Source of the DNA: JAUIAI01 sp963732405
GTDB taxonomy: Bacteria; Pseudomonadota; Gammaproteobacteria; Burkholderiales; Burkholderiaceae_E
Reading direction: 5' to 3'
DNA length: 64,000 nucleotides
Assembly (NCBI GenBank): GCA_963732405.1
Contig: CAVSZG010000005.1
Location: forward strand, 434,001-498,000
Positions 52,648 to 62,464 of this stretch are shown here, piece by piece. The notes below the pieces were generated by a model that made no database searches, was not told the origin of the DNA, and saw only the letters and a list, made by a program, of their open reading frames with translations. Position 1 is the stretch's first letter; the number at the start of each line of letters is the position of its first letter. Position numbers and translations under genes: made by a program.

Positions 52648-55600
52648 ATGCGGCGTAATCTGATCGGCCCGGCCGGCGCCCTGGCATTGTTACTGACGGC
52701 CGGATGCGGCGGAGGCGGCGGCGGCAGCAACACCAGCGTGGCCGCCAATTGTCCGCCCGTGGGCGTGTGCACGGGATTTGTCGGCGATTTCGATTTTGAG
52801 CGTCGCGCCGAAGGAGAAGGTGGCAGCCCTGGCATCGGTGGCGGCGCCGACGGCGACGGCGGCATCGGCGCGGGCGGCGCTCTGGGTCAGTTCCGCAATG
52901 CGTTGGTGGTCGTGACGTTTCCGGACGGTAGCGAACTGGGTCGCGCAAAAACCGATCCCGTGGCCGGCATGGTCACGATCCGGCCGGGACGCGATTACAA
53001 CGGCGCACTGCTGGTTGAGATACGCGGCCAACCCGATGCCACGTATTTCGAAGAAGGCAAGAACACCTATGTGCCATTCGGCGAGGGACGCGTGCTGCGG
53101 GCCCTGGTGCCGTCCATTACCAAGAACATCGGGATCACGCCGTTCAGCGAAGCGGCTTATCAACTGGCCGAGCAATGCCGGCTCGGTACCGGACCGGGTG
53201 AGGTCTGCCGGACCGTCACTGGGTCAGGGCAATGGCAGTCTGCCGGGCAATGATGCCGTCATTGCGGCCAACGGTTTCGTGCGCGATGTGCTCAATCAAC
53301 AATTCCCGGCCTCGTTGCAGATCGATGACGTGACACGGCTGCCGTTCATCGTCGGGGACGCTACCGGAGCCGATACCGTGTCGACATCGGCGCGGGGCAA
53401 ATATGGTCTGGTGAACATCGCCTTTTCGAAGCAGGCGGCGATGTACGACACGCAATCGGGCGCGCCGACACTGCTGGCCGTCGAGCAACTCAGCCGCGAT
53501 CTGATCGACGGCCGGCTGGATGCGCGCAGCGCGGGCCAGTCGGTCGCGCCAGCGGGCGATCGCACCTACGATCCGCATACCCTGACCAGCGAACTGACGT
53601 CGGCCCTGGCCCAACAAAGTCAACTCTATGGCAACAGCAGTGCGCTGGCCTCGGTGCCCAGCATCGTCGCGTTCGGCAATGTGCGCTACGACAGCTACTA
53701 CTTCGATGCCAAGATCGGCGCCAGCGGCAATGCCGCGACCATTGCCGTGGCCACCGAATCATCGAGCACCCGGCGCACACCCGGCCAGGTCGAAACCTAT
53801 GTACAGCCGCAGGCCGACCGGCGAGGCTTCATGGTGTATGGGAACATGGGCAGTGGCGCCTTGTTCGTCAAGACCGATTCGCGCGACTCGACATCGCAGA
53901 CCCTGGTCATCGGCGACAATCTGAATGGTGAACTGGGTACCGGTAGCACCGGCGACGCCGATCAGGCGCGCGCGATCACGCTTCCCGGGGTGCTCACCCA
54001 TGCAGCGGGCGGCTTTGGCCACACCGTGCTGCGCCTGGCTGATGGACGGGTCTATGCCATTGGCGACAATGCCTATGGCCAGCTCGGATCGGGCCAGTCG
54101 GCAGGGGCCCTGCCCTCGGCCCAGACGCCGCGTCAGGTGGCCTTGCCGGCCGGCGCATTGGCTGTGGCGGCGGCCAATGCCAGCGCGTTTGCCCTGCTCG
54201 AAGATGGTCGCGTCTACTCGTGGGGTTCGTCCTGGGGATTCGGCACGCTGGGCGATGGCTCGGCGGATGGTCTGCGGTCGACGCCGGCACCAGTCCTCGA
54301 ACAGGGCGGACGTGAGCTCACCGATGTCGTACAGATTTCCGCGCGCGACAATGACGTGATCGCGCTCAAGGCCGACGGCTCGGTCTGGACCTGGGGCAGC
54401 TTCAGCCAGCAGGCCGGCAATGAACTGCCACGCCGGGTCACGCCCGGTTATACGGTGGCCACGCGGATCAGCGGCCTGCCGGCCGGTATCCGGGTTCGTA
54501 AGGTGCTGACCGAACAGGGCTTGTTCATCGCCGTGACGGACAGCACCAACGAACCGGGCGCCGTCTATAGCTGGGGTATCCATTTTGATATCACTGCCAA
54601 CGCATTTCTGTTCGACCTGCAGCCGGTTCGCGTGTTGAATCTGCCACCGATCCGGGACGTGATGCCCGGGGGTTTCCAGGGCTATGGCCAACGCCCCTTC
54701 GATCGGCTGACCGCCATGGGCGTCGATTACAACGGCCGCTTCTGGAAGGTGCGAGGTCGCGTGGCCGAGCGTTATGACCCCGACAATCCGACCGCACAGC
54801 GTCGCCCGCAGGGACAGGCACCGCGGCCCGATTGCGCCAGCTGTCACACCGTGCGACCCGCCGACACACTGCCGCCACACACCACCGGACCGGCCTGTGT
54901 CCTGCCCAGCTTCAAGCTGCGCAACAACGTTCCGGTGCTCGTCAATGACCGCAGCGACTGCACCGGTTGCCACAATGGCGGACGTCTGGCTGATGGCCGG
55001 GTGCTTGCGCCCCTGACCTGCGTACCCACCGGGCTGCCGCCTGCCCCTGCGCCGACCACGGTCCAACCGGCAACCGGCCGCTGCGCCCTGCCGGCAGCTC
55101 ATCCGCCCGCACCGGCCGGCACCTTCTGTGCAACCTGCCACAACAGCGTGATTGCGGCCGCACTCACCTGTTCCGCGGATGAGCAGCCCTTGCAGCCACC
55201 AAGCAGCACCATCGCACTGGTACTCAGCGCATTGGACAACGCTGGCCCGGTGCAGGGAGCGCTGGCAAGCGGCGCGATCACCGATGATGACTCGCCCCTG
55301 CTGCAGGGCTCAGCCAGTGCCGCCCTGGTGGCGGGCGAATCGGTGCGCATCCTGCAAAACGCTACCGATATCGGCGCCGCCACGCCCGCCGCCAATGGCG
55401 GCTGGAGTTTCCAGCTGAGCGATCTGGCCGATGGCAATCATCGCTTCACCGCCCAGGTGCAGAATGCGGGCGGCGCGCGCGGCGCCGTCGGTGCACCCGC
55501 CTTCGATCTGACCGTGGCAACGGGCGGCGCCACCAATGCGGCAACCATCACGGGTATCGAGGACAACGCCGCTCCATTGACCGGCATCGTGGCGTCGGGC

Positions 55601-56509
55601 AGTTTCACCAATGACCGCACCCCCACGTTGTCGGGAACGCTCAATGCAGCACTGGGCACGGGCGAACGGATCCGCATCAGGCGCCAAGGGCCGGACAATG
55701 GCACCAGCCAGACCGAGATCGTGCCACCCGGCGGGGCCACCCAATGGACGTATACCGACAGCGGCCTGCCTGCGGCGCGTGCCGCAGACGGCAACGCATT
55801 TCGGTACACCGCCGTCGTGGTCAATGCCAATGGCATCGAAAGTCCGCCGCAGAATCCGCCCTATCTGATCGTGCTCGATGAAACAGCGCCTGCGGCACCG
55901 ACCATAACGGATGCCATTGCCGACAGGCCCGTCTCCAACAATCTGGCCAACCGGATTCAAGGCTCGATCACCAACTCGCTCGGCGGAACGATGGATGCCG
56001 ACCCGGTGATCGTAATCCGGGTGCCCGGCGGCAGGGCCGGCGACCAGGTGGAAGTCACCGTAAACGGCCAGCAGACATTGCCGGCCGTGGCAGCCCGGGC
56101 CGTATCGGGCGTCACGGCCTATGTCGAAGCCCGCCTCACGCATGCGCACGGCATCGACCTTTCTGGCAACCAGTCGGCAGCGCTGCCGGCGAGCCTGTCG
56201 TATACGGCACGGGTCAGCGATCAGGCGGGCAATCAGAGTCCGGCGTCGGCGCCGTATGCGATCAATGTCGGCTATTTTTCCTGCGGTGCGCTACGCGTCA
56301 TTGCGCTGGAGGGGGGCAGCACAAGCTTCCGGTCGGTCAGCTCACATGCTGATGCGAATGGCAGCCGCGAGCAGAATTCCTGTGGCGCCTGCCACGAGGC
56401 CAACACCCTCAATGGACGGCCACGCATCAAAGTGCCGACGACCGGCGCGGATCAATACTGGTGTTCGTTCGCCGCACCGCCGCTCGATATTGTCGGTTTG
56501 CCGCGGTGA
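52648..56509 (+). pseudogene. Large lipoprotein with RCC1 repeats, CxxCH heme motifs and Ig-like domains; one frameshift
   Basis: ATG 52648 follows GAGGAGAC. Residues 1-20 are a lipoprotein signal (ALALLLTAGC) with lipid-modified Cys before a Gly6 run. An extra base near 53224 (GGGTCAGGG) breaks the frame; corrected, the protein has ~1286 residues. Order: Gly-rich region; N-terminal domain to ~380; RCC1-type repeats (~420-620: IGDNAYGQLGSG, RVYSWGSSWGFGTLGDG, SVWTWGS); three CxxCH motifs (CASCH 54833, CTGCH 54959, CATCH 55127); two bacterial Ig-like repeats (~850-1070, NAGPVQGALASGAITDDDSP and NAAPLTGIVASGSFTNDRTP); a further domain; and a fourth CxxCH (CGACH 56381). Likely a surface or periplasmic multiheme protein. 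It follows the caspase gene by 80 bases. Confidence 0.82.
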
Positions 56510-56531
56510 TGGAAGGCTTCGCCTGACGGGT

Positions 56532-56550
56532 GGATGCCCCAGCGGCATCC
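56532..56550 (+). terminator. Hairpin after the RCC1 lipoprotein gene
   Basis: GGATGCC and GGCATCC pair perfectly over 7 bases around the loop CCAGC, 22 bases after the stop at 56509. No T-tract follows, so it may be only a weak or factor-assisted terminator. Confidence 0.35.
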
Positions 56551-56579
56551 GGCCTGGGTTGGGCGGCAATGGATCGGTG

Positions 56580-56609
56580 AATGGCGTCCCGTAGGGGATT
56601 CGAACCCCT
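56580..56609. repeat. Duplicate of the tRNA-Glu 3' end (att-like)
   Basis: These 30 bases repeat exactly the 3' end of the tRNA-Glu gene (copy at 56639-56668): T-arm, acceptor strand and CCA. The copies are in direct orientation, 59 bases apart. The rest of the tRNA is absent from this copy. Such a duplication is the usual trace of site-specific integration into a tRNA 3' end. Confidence 0.85.
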
Positions 56610-56639
56610 TTCAGAAGCCCGCGGCATCGCGTGGATCAA

Positions 56640-56715
56640 TGGCGTCCCGTAGGGGATTCGAACCCCTGTACTCACCGTGAAAGGGTGATGTCCTAGGCCT
56701 CTAGACGAACGGGAC
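56640..56715 (-). tRNA. tRNA-Glu (TTC)
   Basis: The minus strand folds as a 76-base tRNA with encoded CCA: acceptor GTCCCGT/ACGGGAC, discriminator G, anticodon loop CTTTCAC with anticodon TTC, T-arm AGGGGTTCGAATCCCCT. D-arm and variable loop match bacterial tRNA-Glu. tRNA-Ala lies 39 bases upstream in transcription order, so the two are probably co-transcribed. The 3' end is duplicated at 56580-56609. Confidence 0.97.
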
Positions 56716-56754
56716 TGCGTTGTTCCACTGCCTCTGCCAAACGGTGCGCAATTC

Positions 56755-56830
<76 letters not shown>

Positions 56831-56956
56831 GGCACCGCGCTGCTCAAGCAACGAAATCAACCCAACCGACGACGTTGTTTGAAGCAAGCTCTCCATTATA
56901 GGAGTTGGATCGGCTGGTGTAAAGTTGGCTTCCCCCAGCTTCCCTCCAGGCCATTC

Positions 56957-57811
56957 ATGACCGCCCAGATCCTCGACGGCGCCGCCCTCGCCCGGCAGAT
57001 TCGCTCGGAATGCAATGCGCAGGCCTCGGCGCTGTCGGCCAGGGGCACCACGCCGGGCCTGGCCGTAGTGCTGGTGGGCGACTCCCCCGCCTCGGCGATC
57101 TATGTGCGGCACAAGGTGGCCGATTGCAAACAGGTCGGCATCCGCTCCTTCCTGCACCACCTGCCCGCCGATGCGACCCAGGCACAGGTTCTGTCGCTGG
57201 TGGGTCGCCTGAACGACGATCCGGCCGTCCACGGCATCCTGGTGCAGTTGCCGCTGCCCGCGCAGATCGATGAGCGCCGGGTGATCGAGACCATTTCCCC
57301 CGGCAAGGACGTGGATGGCTTCCACGCCCAGAACGCTGGCGCCCTGATGATCGGCCAGCCCGGCTTCGTGCCATGCACGCCGTATGGCGTGATGAAACTG
57401 CTCGAGCACGCCGAGGTCTCGCCCGCCGGACGTCAGGCCGTGGTGGTGGGCCGCAGCAACATCGTGGGCAAGCCGCAGGCCATGCTGCTCTTGCAGGCGA
57501 ATGCCACCGTCACCATCTGCCATAGCAGGACGGCCGATCTGGCCGACCAGCTGCGGCGGGCGGATATTGTGGTTGCGGCGATCGGTCGGCCCCGGTTCAT
57601 CACGGCAGCCATGATCAAGCCCGGTGCCGTGGTGATTGACGTAGGCATGAATCGGGATGACCAGGGCCGCCTCTGCGGTGATGTGGATTTTGATTCGGTG
57701 CAATCGGTGGCCGCCTGGATCACCCCCGTACCGGGCGGGGTCGGGCCGATGACCCGGGCGATGCTGCTGATGAATACGCTGCAGGCGGCCCAGTCCAGAT
57801 CGGCCGCCTGA
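56957..57811 (+). CDS. folD: Methylenetetrahydrofolate dehydrogenase/cyclohydrolase FolD
   Basis: A 284-residue bifunctional folate enzyme starting at ATG 56957 (MTAQILDGAALARQIR); the frame upstream covers the tRNA genes and is not coding. LAVVLVGDSPASAIYVRHKVADCKQVGI includes the catalytic lysine (YVxxK), GILVQLPLP and PGKDVDGFHAQNAG are the substrate signature, and VVVGRSNIVGKPQAMLLL the NADP-binding signature. It interconverts 5,10-methylene- and 10-formyl-tetrahydrofolate in the cytoplasm. It is intact and of normal length; prlC follows after 78 bases. Confidence 0.97.
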   Translation: MTAQILDGAALARQIRSECNAQASALSARGTTPGLAVVLVGDSPASAIYVRHKVADCKQVGIRSFLHHLPADATQAQVLSLVGRLNDDPAVHGILVQLPLPAQIDERRVIETISPGKDVDGFHAQNAGALMIGQPGFVPCTPYGVMKLLEHAEVSPAGRQAVVVGRSNIVGKPQAMLLLQANATVTICHSRTADLADQLRRADIVVAAIGRPRFITAAMIKPGAVVIDVGMNRDDQGRLCGDVDFDSVQSVAAWITPVPGGVGPMTRAMLLMNTLQAAQSRSAA

Positions 57812-57889
57812 TGGTTTGAATCCGGATGGCGCCATCACCGGGCGTCGTCAACAACACGATGGCGAATCTTCCGACCTCACGGAATCAGG

Positions 57890-60029
57890 ATGAACAACAT
57901 GACCGACAGCACGTCAGCGATAACCGGGGACAACCCCCTTCTCGATTTCAGCGACCTGCCGCGCTTTGCCGATTTCAAACCCACCGATATCGATCCGGCG
58001 CTCGACACTCTGCTCGCCGATGCACGTGCGGCATTGGCGCGGGCGGTCGATCCGTCCACACCGTCGGATTGGGATCATGTCGTGGCACCACTCGAAGACG
58101 CCACCGAACGACTGGGCCGGGCCTGGGGCATCGTCGGCCATCTGAGTGGCGTGGATGATTCGCCGGCGCTGCGCGAGGCGCACAACCGCAACCTGGGCCG
58201 AATGACGCAGTTCTGGACCGAACTGGGCCAGCACCAGGGTTTGTTCGAGCGATACAAGGCCTTGCGCAACGATGCGGCCTTCGCCGCACTGTCACCCGCA
58301 CGACAACGCATCATTGACAATGCCTTGCGTGACTTCCGGCTAGGTGGTGCGGATCTGGTTTCACCTGCACGAGAGCGTTATGCAGCGATTCAGGAACGGG
58401 CCGCCGAACTGACCCAGCGATTCTCGGAAAACGTGCTCGATGCAACCAATGCCTGGTCACGGCTGGTGGTCGACGCCGACGAGCTGGCCGGCATTCCCGA
58501 CGATGCGCTGGCCGCAGCAAAAGCTGATGCAAAAAAGAACGGTCAGGACGGCTATCGCTTCACCTTGCAGTTTCCATCGTATTTTCCGGTGATGCAGTAT
58601 GCGCAGAATCGTGATCTGCGCGAGGCGTTCTACCGTGCCTATGTGACTCGTTCATCGCCGCTGGCTGCTGCACCGACCGATGAAGCCGGGCGGGCCAGGC
58701 TGGACAACACGGCGGTGATCGATGAAATTCTGCAGCTGCGGGCCGAAGAGTCGCGACTGCTGGGCTATGAGAATTTTGCGACCGTGTCGCTCGTCACCAA
58801 AATGGCCGATTCACCTGCGCAGGTGGCGGAGTTTCTGCGCGATCTGGCGCGACGCGCCCGGCCGTTCGCCGAACGTGATCTGACCCAGCTGCGTGAGTTC
58901 GCCGCGAGCGAACTGGGGCTCACCAATCTCCAGGCATGGGACATGGCCTTCGCGAGCGAGAAGCTGCGCCAGGCCCGTTACGCATTTTCCGATCAGGAAG
59001 TGAAGCAGTATTTTCAGCTGCCGCGCGTGTTGTCGGTTTGTTCACCCAGGTCGAACGATTGTTCGACGTGCGGATCAAGCCCGACGATGCGCCGGCGTCT
59101 GGCATCCCAGCGTCTCGTTTTACCGGATCGAGCGCGGAGGTGAACTATTGGGCCAGTTCTATCTGGATCCGTTCTCGCGCGAGTCCAAGCGTCCGGGCGC
59201 CTGGATGGATGGGGCACGCTCGCGCGCGTCGGCGCGCAGCCGGCACCCAGACGCCGGTGGCCTATCTGGTCTGTAATTTCCAGCCGCCGATCGGCACGGC
59301 CAGGCGGCCTTGCTGACCCATGATGATGTGACCACCCTGTTCCACGAGTTCGGCCACGGCTTGCATCACATGCTCACCCGGGTGGATGAATTGTCGGTGT
59401 CGGGCATTTCGGGCGTGGAATGGGATGCGGTCGAACTGCCCAGCCAGTTCATGGAGAACTTCTGCTGGGAGTGGCCGATCGTCGAATCGATGAGCGAGCA
59501 TGTGCGCACCGGCGAGTCGCTGCCGCGCGACCTGTTCGACCGCATGGTCGCCGCGCGCAACTTTCAGGCCGGCATGCAGACGCTTCGTCAGGTGGAGTTC
59601 GCGTTGTTCGACATCCTGCTGCATGATCAGGCGGGCCACGACCCAATCTCCCGACCGGTGCAGGCCGTTCTGGATGACGTGCGGCGTGAGGTGGCGGTGG
59701 TGATCCCGCCCGATTTCAACCGGTTTCAGAACGGCTTCTCGCACATCTTTGCCGGTGGCTACGGCGCCGGTTACTACAGCTACAAATGGGCCGAAGTCCT
59801 GTCGGCCGACGCCTATTCGGCATTCGAGGAGGCCCTGGCCGATCCCGAGCCCACCCGGGCGGTGCTGGCCATGGGCCGGCGATTCCTCGATGAAGTGCTC
59901 GCCGTGGGCGGCAGCCGACCGGCTATCGCGTCGTTTCGAGCGTTCAGAGGGCGGGACCCCGACATCGCCCCCTTGCTTCGACATAATGGCATGCATGAAG
60001 AATCCTTCTCGGAGTCGTCACATGCCTAA
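57890..60029 (+). pseudogene. prlC: Oligopeptidase A (M3 metallopeptidase) with clustered frameshifts
   Basis: The N-terminal ~380 residues from ATG 57890 read normally (NPLLDFSDLPRFADFKP to YFQLPRVLS). Between 59033 and 59290 the coding sense changes frame four times: GLFTQVERLFDVRIKPDDAP in one frame, VWHPSVSFYRIERGGELL to MDGARSR in another, TQTPVAYLVCNFQPPIG back in the previous, then QAALLTHDDVTTLFHEFGHGLHHML in the last. Each break fits a one-base indel. The zinc motif HEFGH and the downstream glutamate in SQFMENFCWEW are present in the final frame, which ends at 60029, eight bases into the next gene. M3 oligopeptidase degrades signal and other short peptides in the cytoplasm. Sequence error is possible but four breaks in 260 bases is unusual. 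Confidence 0.88.
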
Positions 60030-60696
60030 GCCATCGGCACTGCTGTTGGCCCTCGTCGGCCTCGCCTTCAGTGCGGGCGTGGCGCACGCGCAATACAAGT
60101 GGATCGATTCGGATGGCCGGGTCGGTTATGGCGACATGCCGCCCTCGCATTCGGTCAAATTGCTGCGCAGCCCTAAGGAATTTGCCCGCCAGCCCGTGCT
60201 GGGCAAGCCCACGGCCGATCCCAAGCAAGGCATGCCGCTGGAGCTGCGCCGGGCGATGGAGCGCGCGCCGGTCACGCTGTACACCACGTCCAATTGCGCG
60301 CCCTGCGATCTGGCCAGGCAGCATCTGGTCCGTCGCGGTATCCCCTATGTCGAGAAGATCGTGTCCACCGGACAGGATCTCATGGCCTTTTCCCGGCTTG
60401 GCTTCCCGCCCGATACCGGCCTGCCTGTCGCGACGGCAGGGTCCAGCCGGCAGGTCGGTTATCACGCCGCCAATTGGGATGATGCTTTCACGAACGCGGG
60501 TTATCCCAAGGATTCACGACTGCCATCGGGCTGGGCGCCACCGTTGGCCGAATCATTGGCCAATGAGACTCAGACTGCCGCCCAGGTTGATGTCGAGCCA
60601 GGCAATGATGGCAATCTGTCATCGCGTGATGTGCTGGCCCGTGAGCGTAGCTCACCGCTTGGTCGCCCCGTGGACGAACCCACGATGCGGTTCTGA
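60022..60696 (+). CDS. DUF4124/glutaredoxin-like exported protein
   Basis: A 224-residue protein from ATG 60022, overlapping the prlC end by 8 bases and preceded by GGAG. Residues 1-24 are a signal peptide (LLLALVGLAFSAGVAHA). DUF4124 follows (QYKWIDSDGRVGYGDMPP, ~24-60), then a glutaredoxin-like domain from ~90 with VTLYTTSNCAPCDLARQHLVRRGIPYVEK, whose CxxC is the probable redox site. The C-terminal ~60 residues are low complexity. It probably acts in the periplasm in disulfide or thiol chemistry. This DUF4124-glutaredoxin gene beside prlC and xth is a recurring betaproteobacterial arrangement, from memory. Confidence 0.85.
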   Translation: MPKPSALLLALVGLAFSAGVAHAQYKWIDSDGRVGYGDMPPSHSVKLLRSPKEFARQPVLGKPTADPKQGMPLELRRAMERAPVTLYTTSNCAPCDLARQHLVRRGIPYVEKIVSTGQDLMAFSRLGFPPDTGLPVATAGSSRQVGYHAANWDDAFTNAGYPKDSRLPSGWAPPLAESLANETQTAAQVDVEPGNDGNLSSRDVLARERSSPLGRPVDEPTMRF

Positions 60697-60827
60697 TTCA
60701 CGGCACAGGTTCGGATCCGGCCAGACCGGCTTGACCGCCCCGCTCGGTGCAGGACATCGGACTTGCGTCACGACGGGATCGGGACCACAGTGACGCGCTC
60801 GTCCAATCACCGATCGACGTCAGCCCG

Positions 60828-61448
60828 ATGTACATTCCGCCGCACTTCGCAGTCACCGATCCTGCCCTGCTCGCGCGCATCATCCACGAACACCCGCTCG
60901 GCATGCTGGTAACGCACGCTGGCGAGGGATTGGATGCGGATCACCTTCCCTTCGAGTTCGATCCCGATACCGGGTCTTTGGGTCTGCTGAGGGCCCATGT
61001 GGCACGCGCCAACCGCGTGTGGCAACGCTGTGCCACGGGGTCGTCCGTCATGGTGGTGTTCTGTGGTGCTGAGGCATTCATCTCGCCCAACTGGTATCCA
61101 AGCAAGCATGAGTCGCATCGCCAGGTGCCGACCTGGAACTATGAGGTGGTTCATGCCCACGGTACGCTCACCGTTCGCGATGATCAACGGTTTGTGCGCA
61201 GCCAGGTGGCCCGCCTGACCCGACGACATGAAGCCAGCGAGCCCAGACCCTGGAAGATGACGGACTCGGTTCCGGCGTTCATTGACGGCATGCTGCGCAA
61301 TATCGTGGGCATCGAGATCGCTGTCACGTCGTTGGTCGGCAAATCGAAGCTCAGCCAGGACGAGGAAACACGCGATCGCCTGGGGGCGGCTGACCAGCTT
61401 GCCGGGCGGGGGCACGACGAACTGGCGCAACGCATGCGCAAGCCCTGA
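60828..61448 (+). CDS. FMN-binding negative transcriptional regulator, PaiB family
   Basis: A 206-residue PaiB-type protein starting at ATG 60828 (MYIPPHFAVTDP), the family's usual start. FISPNWYPSKHESHRQVPTWNYEVVHAHG is the defining signature; HPLGMLVTHAGEGLDADHLPFEF forms the split-barrel FMN-binding region, and the C-terminal half includes MTDSVPAFIDGMLRNIVGIEIAVTSLVGKSKLSQ. PaiB represses sporulation and degradative enzymes in Bacillus; proteobacterial homologues are mostly uncharacterised flavoprotein-like proteins. The segment coding its last ~25 residues is imperfectly repeated downstream. It is 131 bases from the upstream gene. Confidence 0.92.
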   Translation: MYIPPHFAVTDPALLARIIHEHPLGMLVTHAGEGLDADHLPFEFDPDTGSLGLLRAHVARANRVWQRCATGSSVMVVFCGAEAFISPNWYPSKHESHRQVPTWNYEVVHAHGTLTVRDDQRFVRSQVARLTRRHEASEPRPWKMTDSVPAFIDGMLRNIVGIEIAVTSLVGKSKLSQDEETRDRLGAADQLAGRGHDELAQRMRKP

Positions 61449-61456
61449 CGTCGAGG
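61367..61456 (+). repeat. Imperfect direct repeat, copy 1 (end of the PaiB-like gene)
   Basis: This ~90-base stretch, from CACGCGATCGCCTGGGG to CCCTGACGTCGAGG, codes the PaiB-like C-terminus and its stop. It matches 61484-61573 imperfectly, with small gaps. The encoded TRDRLGAAD is echoed as TRDRLGSAD in copy 2. Confidence 0.7.
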
Positions 61457-61483
61457 GGTCGGTGAACCGTGCGCTGACCCATG

Positions 61484-61573
61484 CCACGCGCGATCGCCTG
61501 GGGTCGGCCGATCGGGCGTTCGGCGGGGACACAAGGATCCGGCACGACCCATGCGCGAAATCTGACGTCGCGG
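61484..61573 (+). repeat. Imperfect direct repeat, copy 2 (non-coding echo)
   Basis: A diverged copy of 61367-61456 lying in the gap between the PaiB-like gene and xth. It begins CCACGCGCGATCGCCTGGGG and ends TCTGACGTCGCGG. It carries no start codon or independent gene that I can support, and fills most of the 177-base intergenic space. Confidence 0.65.
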
Positions 61574-61625
61574 AGGTGAAGCAGTAAACTGGCGTGCCGG
61601 CCCCACCAACGCCCATGAGTCCGTG

Positions 61626-62408
61626 ATGAAACTAGCCACCTGGAACGTCAACTCGCTGCGCGTCCGGCTCGAGCATCTGAGTCAGTGGTTGGTCGCGAAC
61701 CCGGTCGATGTGCTGGCCCTGCAGGAAACCAAGCTCATCGATGCGAAGTTTCCGGCCGAGGAAATTCGCGCGGCAGGTTATGAGGTCGTGTTTGCCGGTC
61801 AGCCGACCTACAACGGCGTGGCCTTGCTGAGCCGGCTCGACACGGTGGGCGCGCCTGCCGACGTGGTGATCGGCAATCCCTTGTTCCAGGACGAGCAGCA
61901 ACGTCTGATCACCGCCACCGTCGGTGGTCTGCGCGTGACCTGCGCCTACGTACCCAACGGCCAGGACACTGAATCGGACAAGTATGCCTATAAGCTGCGC
62001 TGGCTGGACGCCTTGTCGCAATGGCTGGCAGAGGGCGCCGGGCAAGCGGGTCTGCCGCGCGTGCTGATGGGAGACTTCAACATCGCGCCGGACGACCGCG
62101 ACGTGCATGACCCAGAGGCCTGGGAGGGCAAGGTGTTGTGTTCGGAAGCGGAGCGCGAGCGCTTTCGTCGGTTGATTGCCCTGGGGCTCACGGATTCGTT
62201 TCGACTGTTCGAGCAACCCGAGCGCATCTTCAGTTGGTGGGACTACCGCCAACTGGGCTTTCGTCGCAATGCCGGCCTGAGGATCGATCATGTGCTGATC
62301 GATGAGGCACTCGTCGAGCGCGCCCGGGCCTGCGTGGTGGACAAGGAACCGCGGCGCTGGGACAAGCCGTCGGATCATGCGCCGGTGGTCTGTACCCTGG
62401 ACGACTGA
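61626..62408 (+). CDS. xth: Exodeoxyribonuclease III
   Basis: A 260-residue member of the exonuclease III/AP endonuclease family. ATWNVNSLRVRL (Asn metal/phosphate site), LQETKLIDAKFP (catalytic Glu), CAYVPNGQ (Tyr), LMGDFNIAPDDRDVHDP (Asp and Asn), then WWDYRQLGFRRNAGLRIDHVL and SDHAPV (catalytic His) are all present, so the enzyme should be active in base-excision repair and 3'-end processing. I start at ATG 61626; a GTG directly before it would add one residue. It is convergent with ntrC. Confidence 0.97.
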   Translation: MKLATWNVNSLRVRLEHLSQWLVANPVDVLALQETKLIDAKFPAEEIRAAGYEVVFAGQPTYNGVALLSRLDTVGAPADVVIGNPLFQDEQQRLITATVGGLRVTCAYVPNGQDTESDKYAYKLRWLDALSQWLAEGAGQAGLPRVLMGDFNIAPDDRDVHDPEAWEGKVLCSEAERERFRRLIALGLTDSFRLFEQPERIFSWWDYRQLGFRRNAGLRIDHVLIDEALVERARACVVDKEPRRWDKPSDHAPVVCTLDD

Positions 62409-62432
62409 CCCGTATCAGGTCGCCACGCCGAC

Positions 62433-62447
62433 CCGGCGCCCGGTTTT
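62433..62447 (+). terminator. Weak terminator-like hairpin after xth
   Basis: CCGG-CGC-CCGG followed by TTTT lies 25 bases after the xth stop, in the 56-base convergent gap with ntrC. The stem is only four base pairs, so this is a weak candidate. Confidence 0.25.
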
Positions 62448-62464
62448 CGTGCATGACCCGCTGA

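Noticed and set aside
52568..53253. Single 1269-residue fusion of the caspase protein and the next lipoprotein
   Set aside because: The continuous frame results from a +1 break; the true caspase end (GNGAFTKAL...AIAVAQL) is in another frame, and the lipoprotein has its own GAGGAG site, ATG and lipobox.
56582..56611. A second tRNA-Glu gene
   Set aside because: Only the T-arm and acceptor 3' strand are present; the 5' half is missing.
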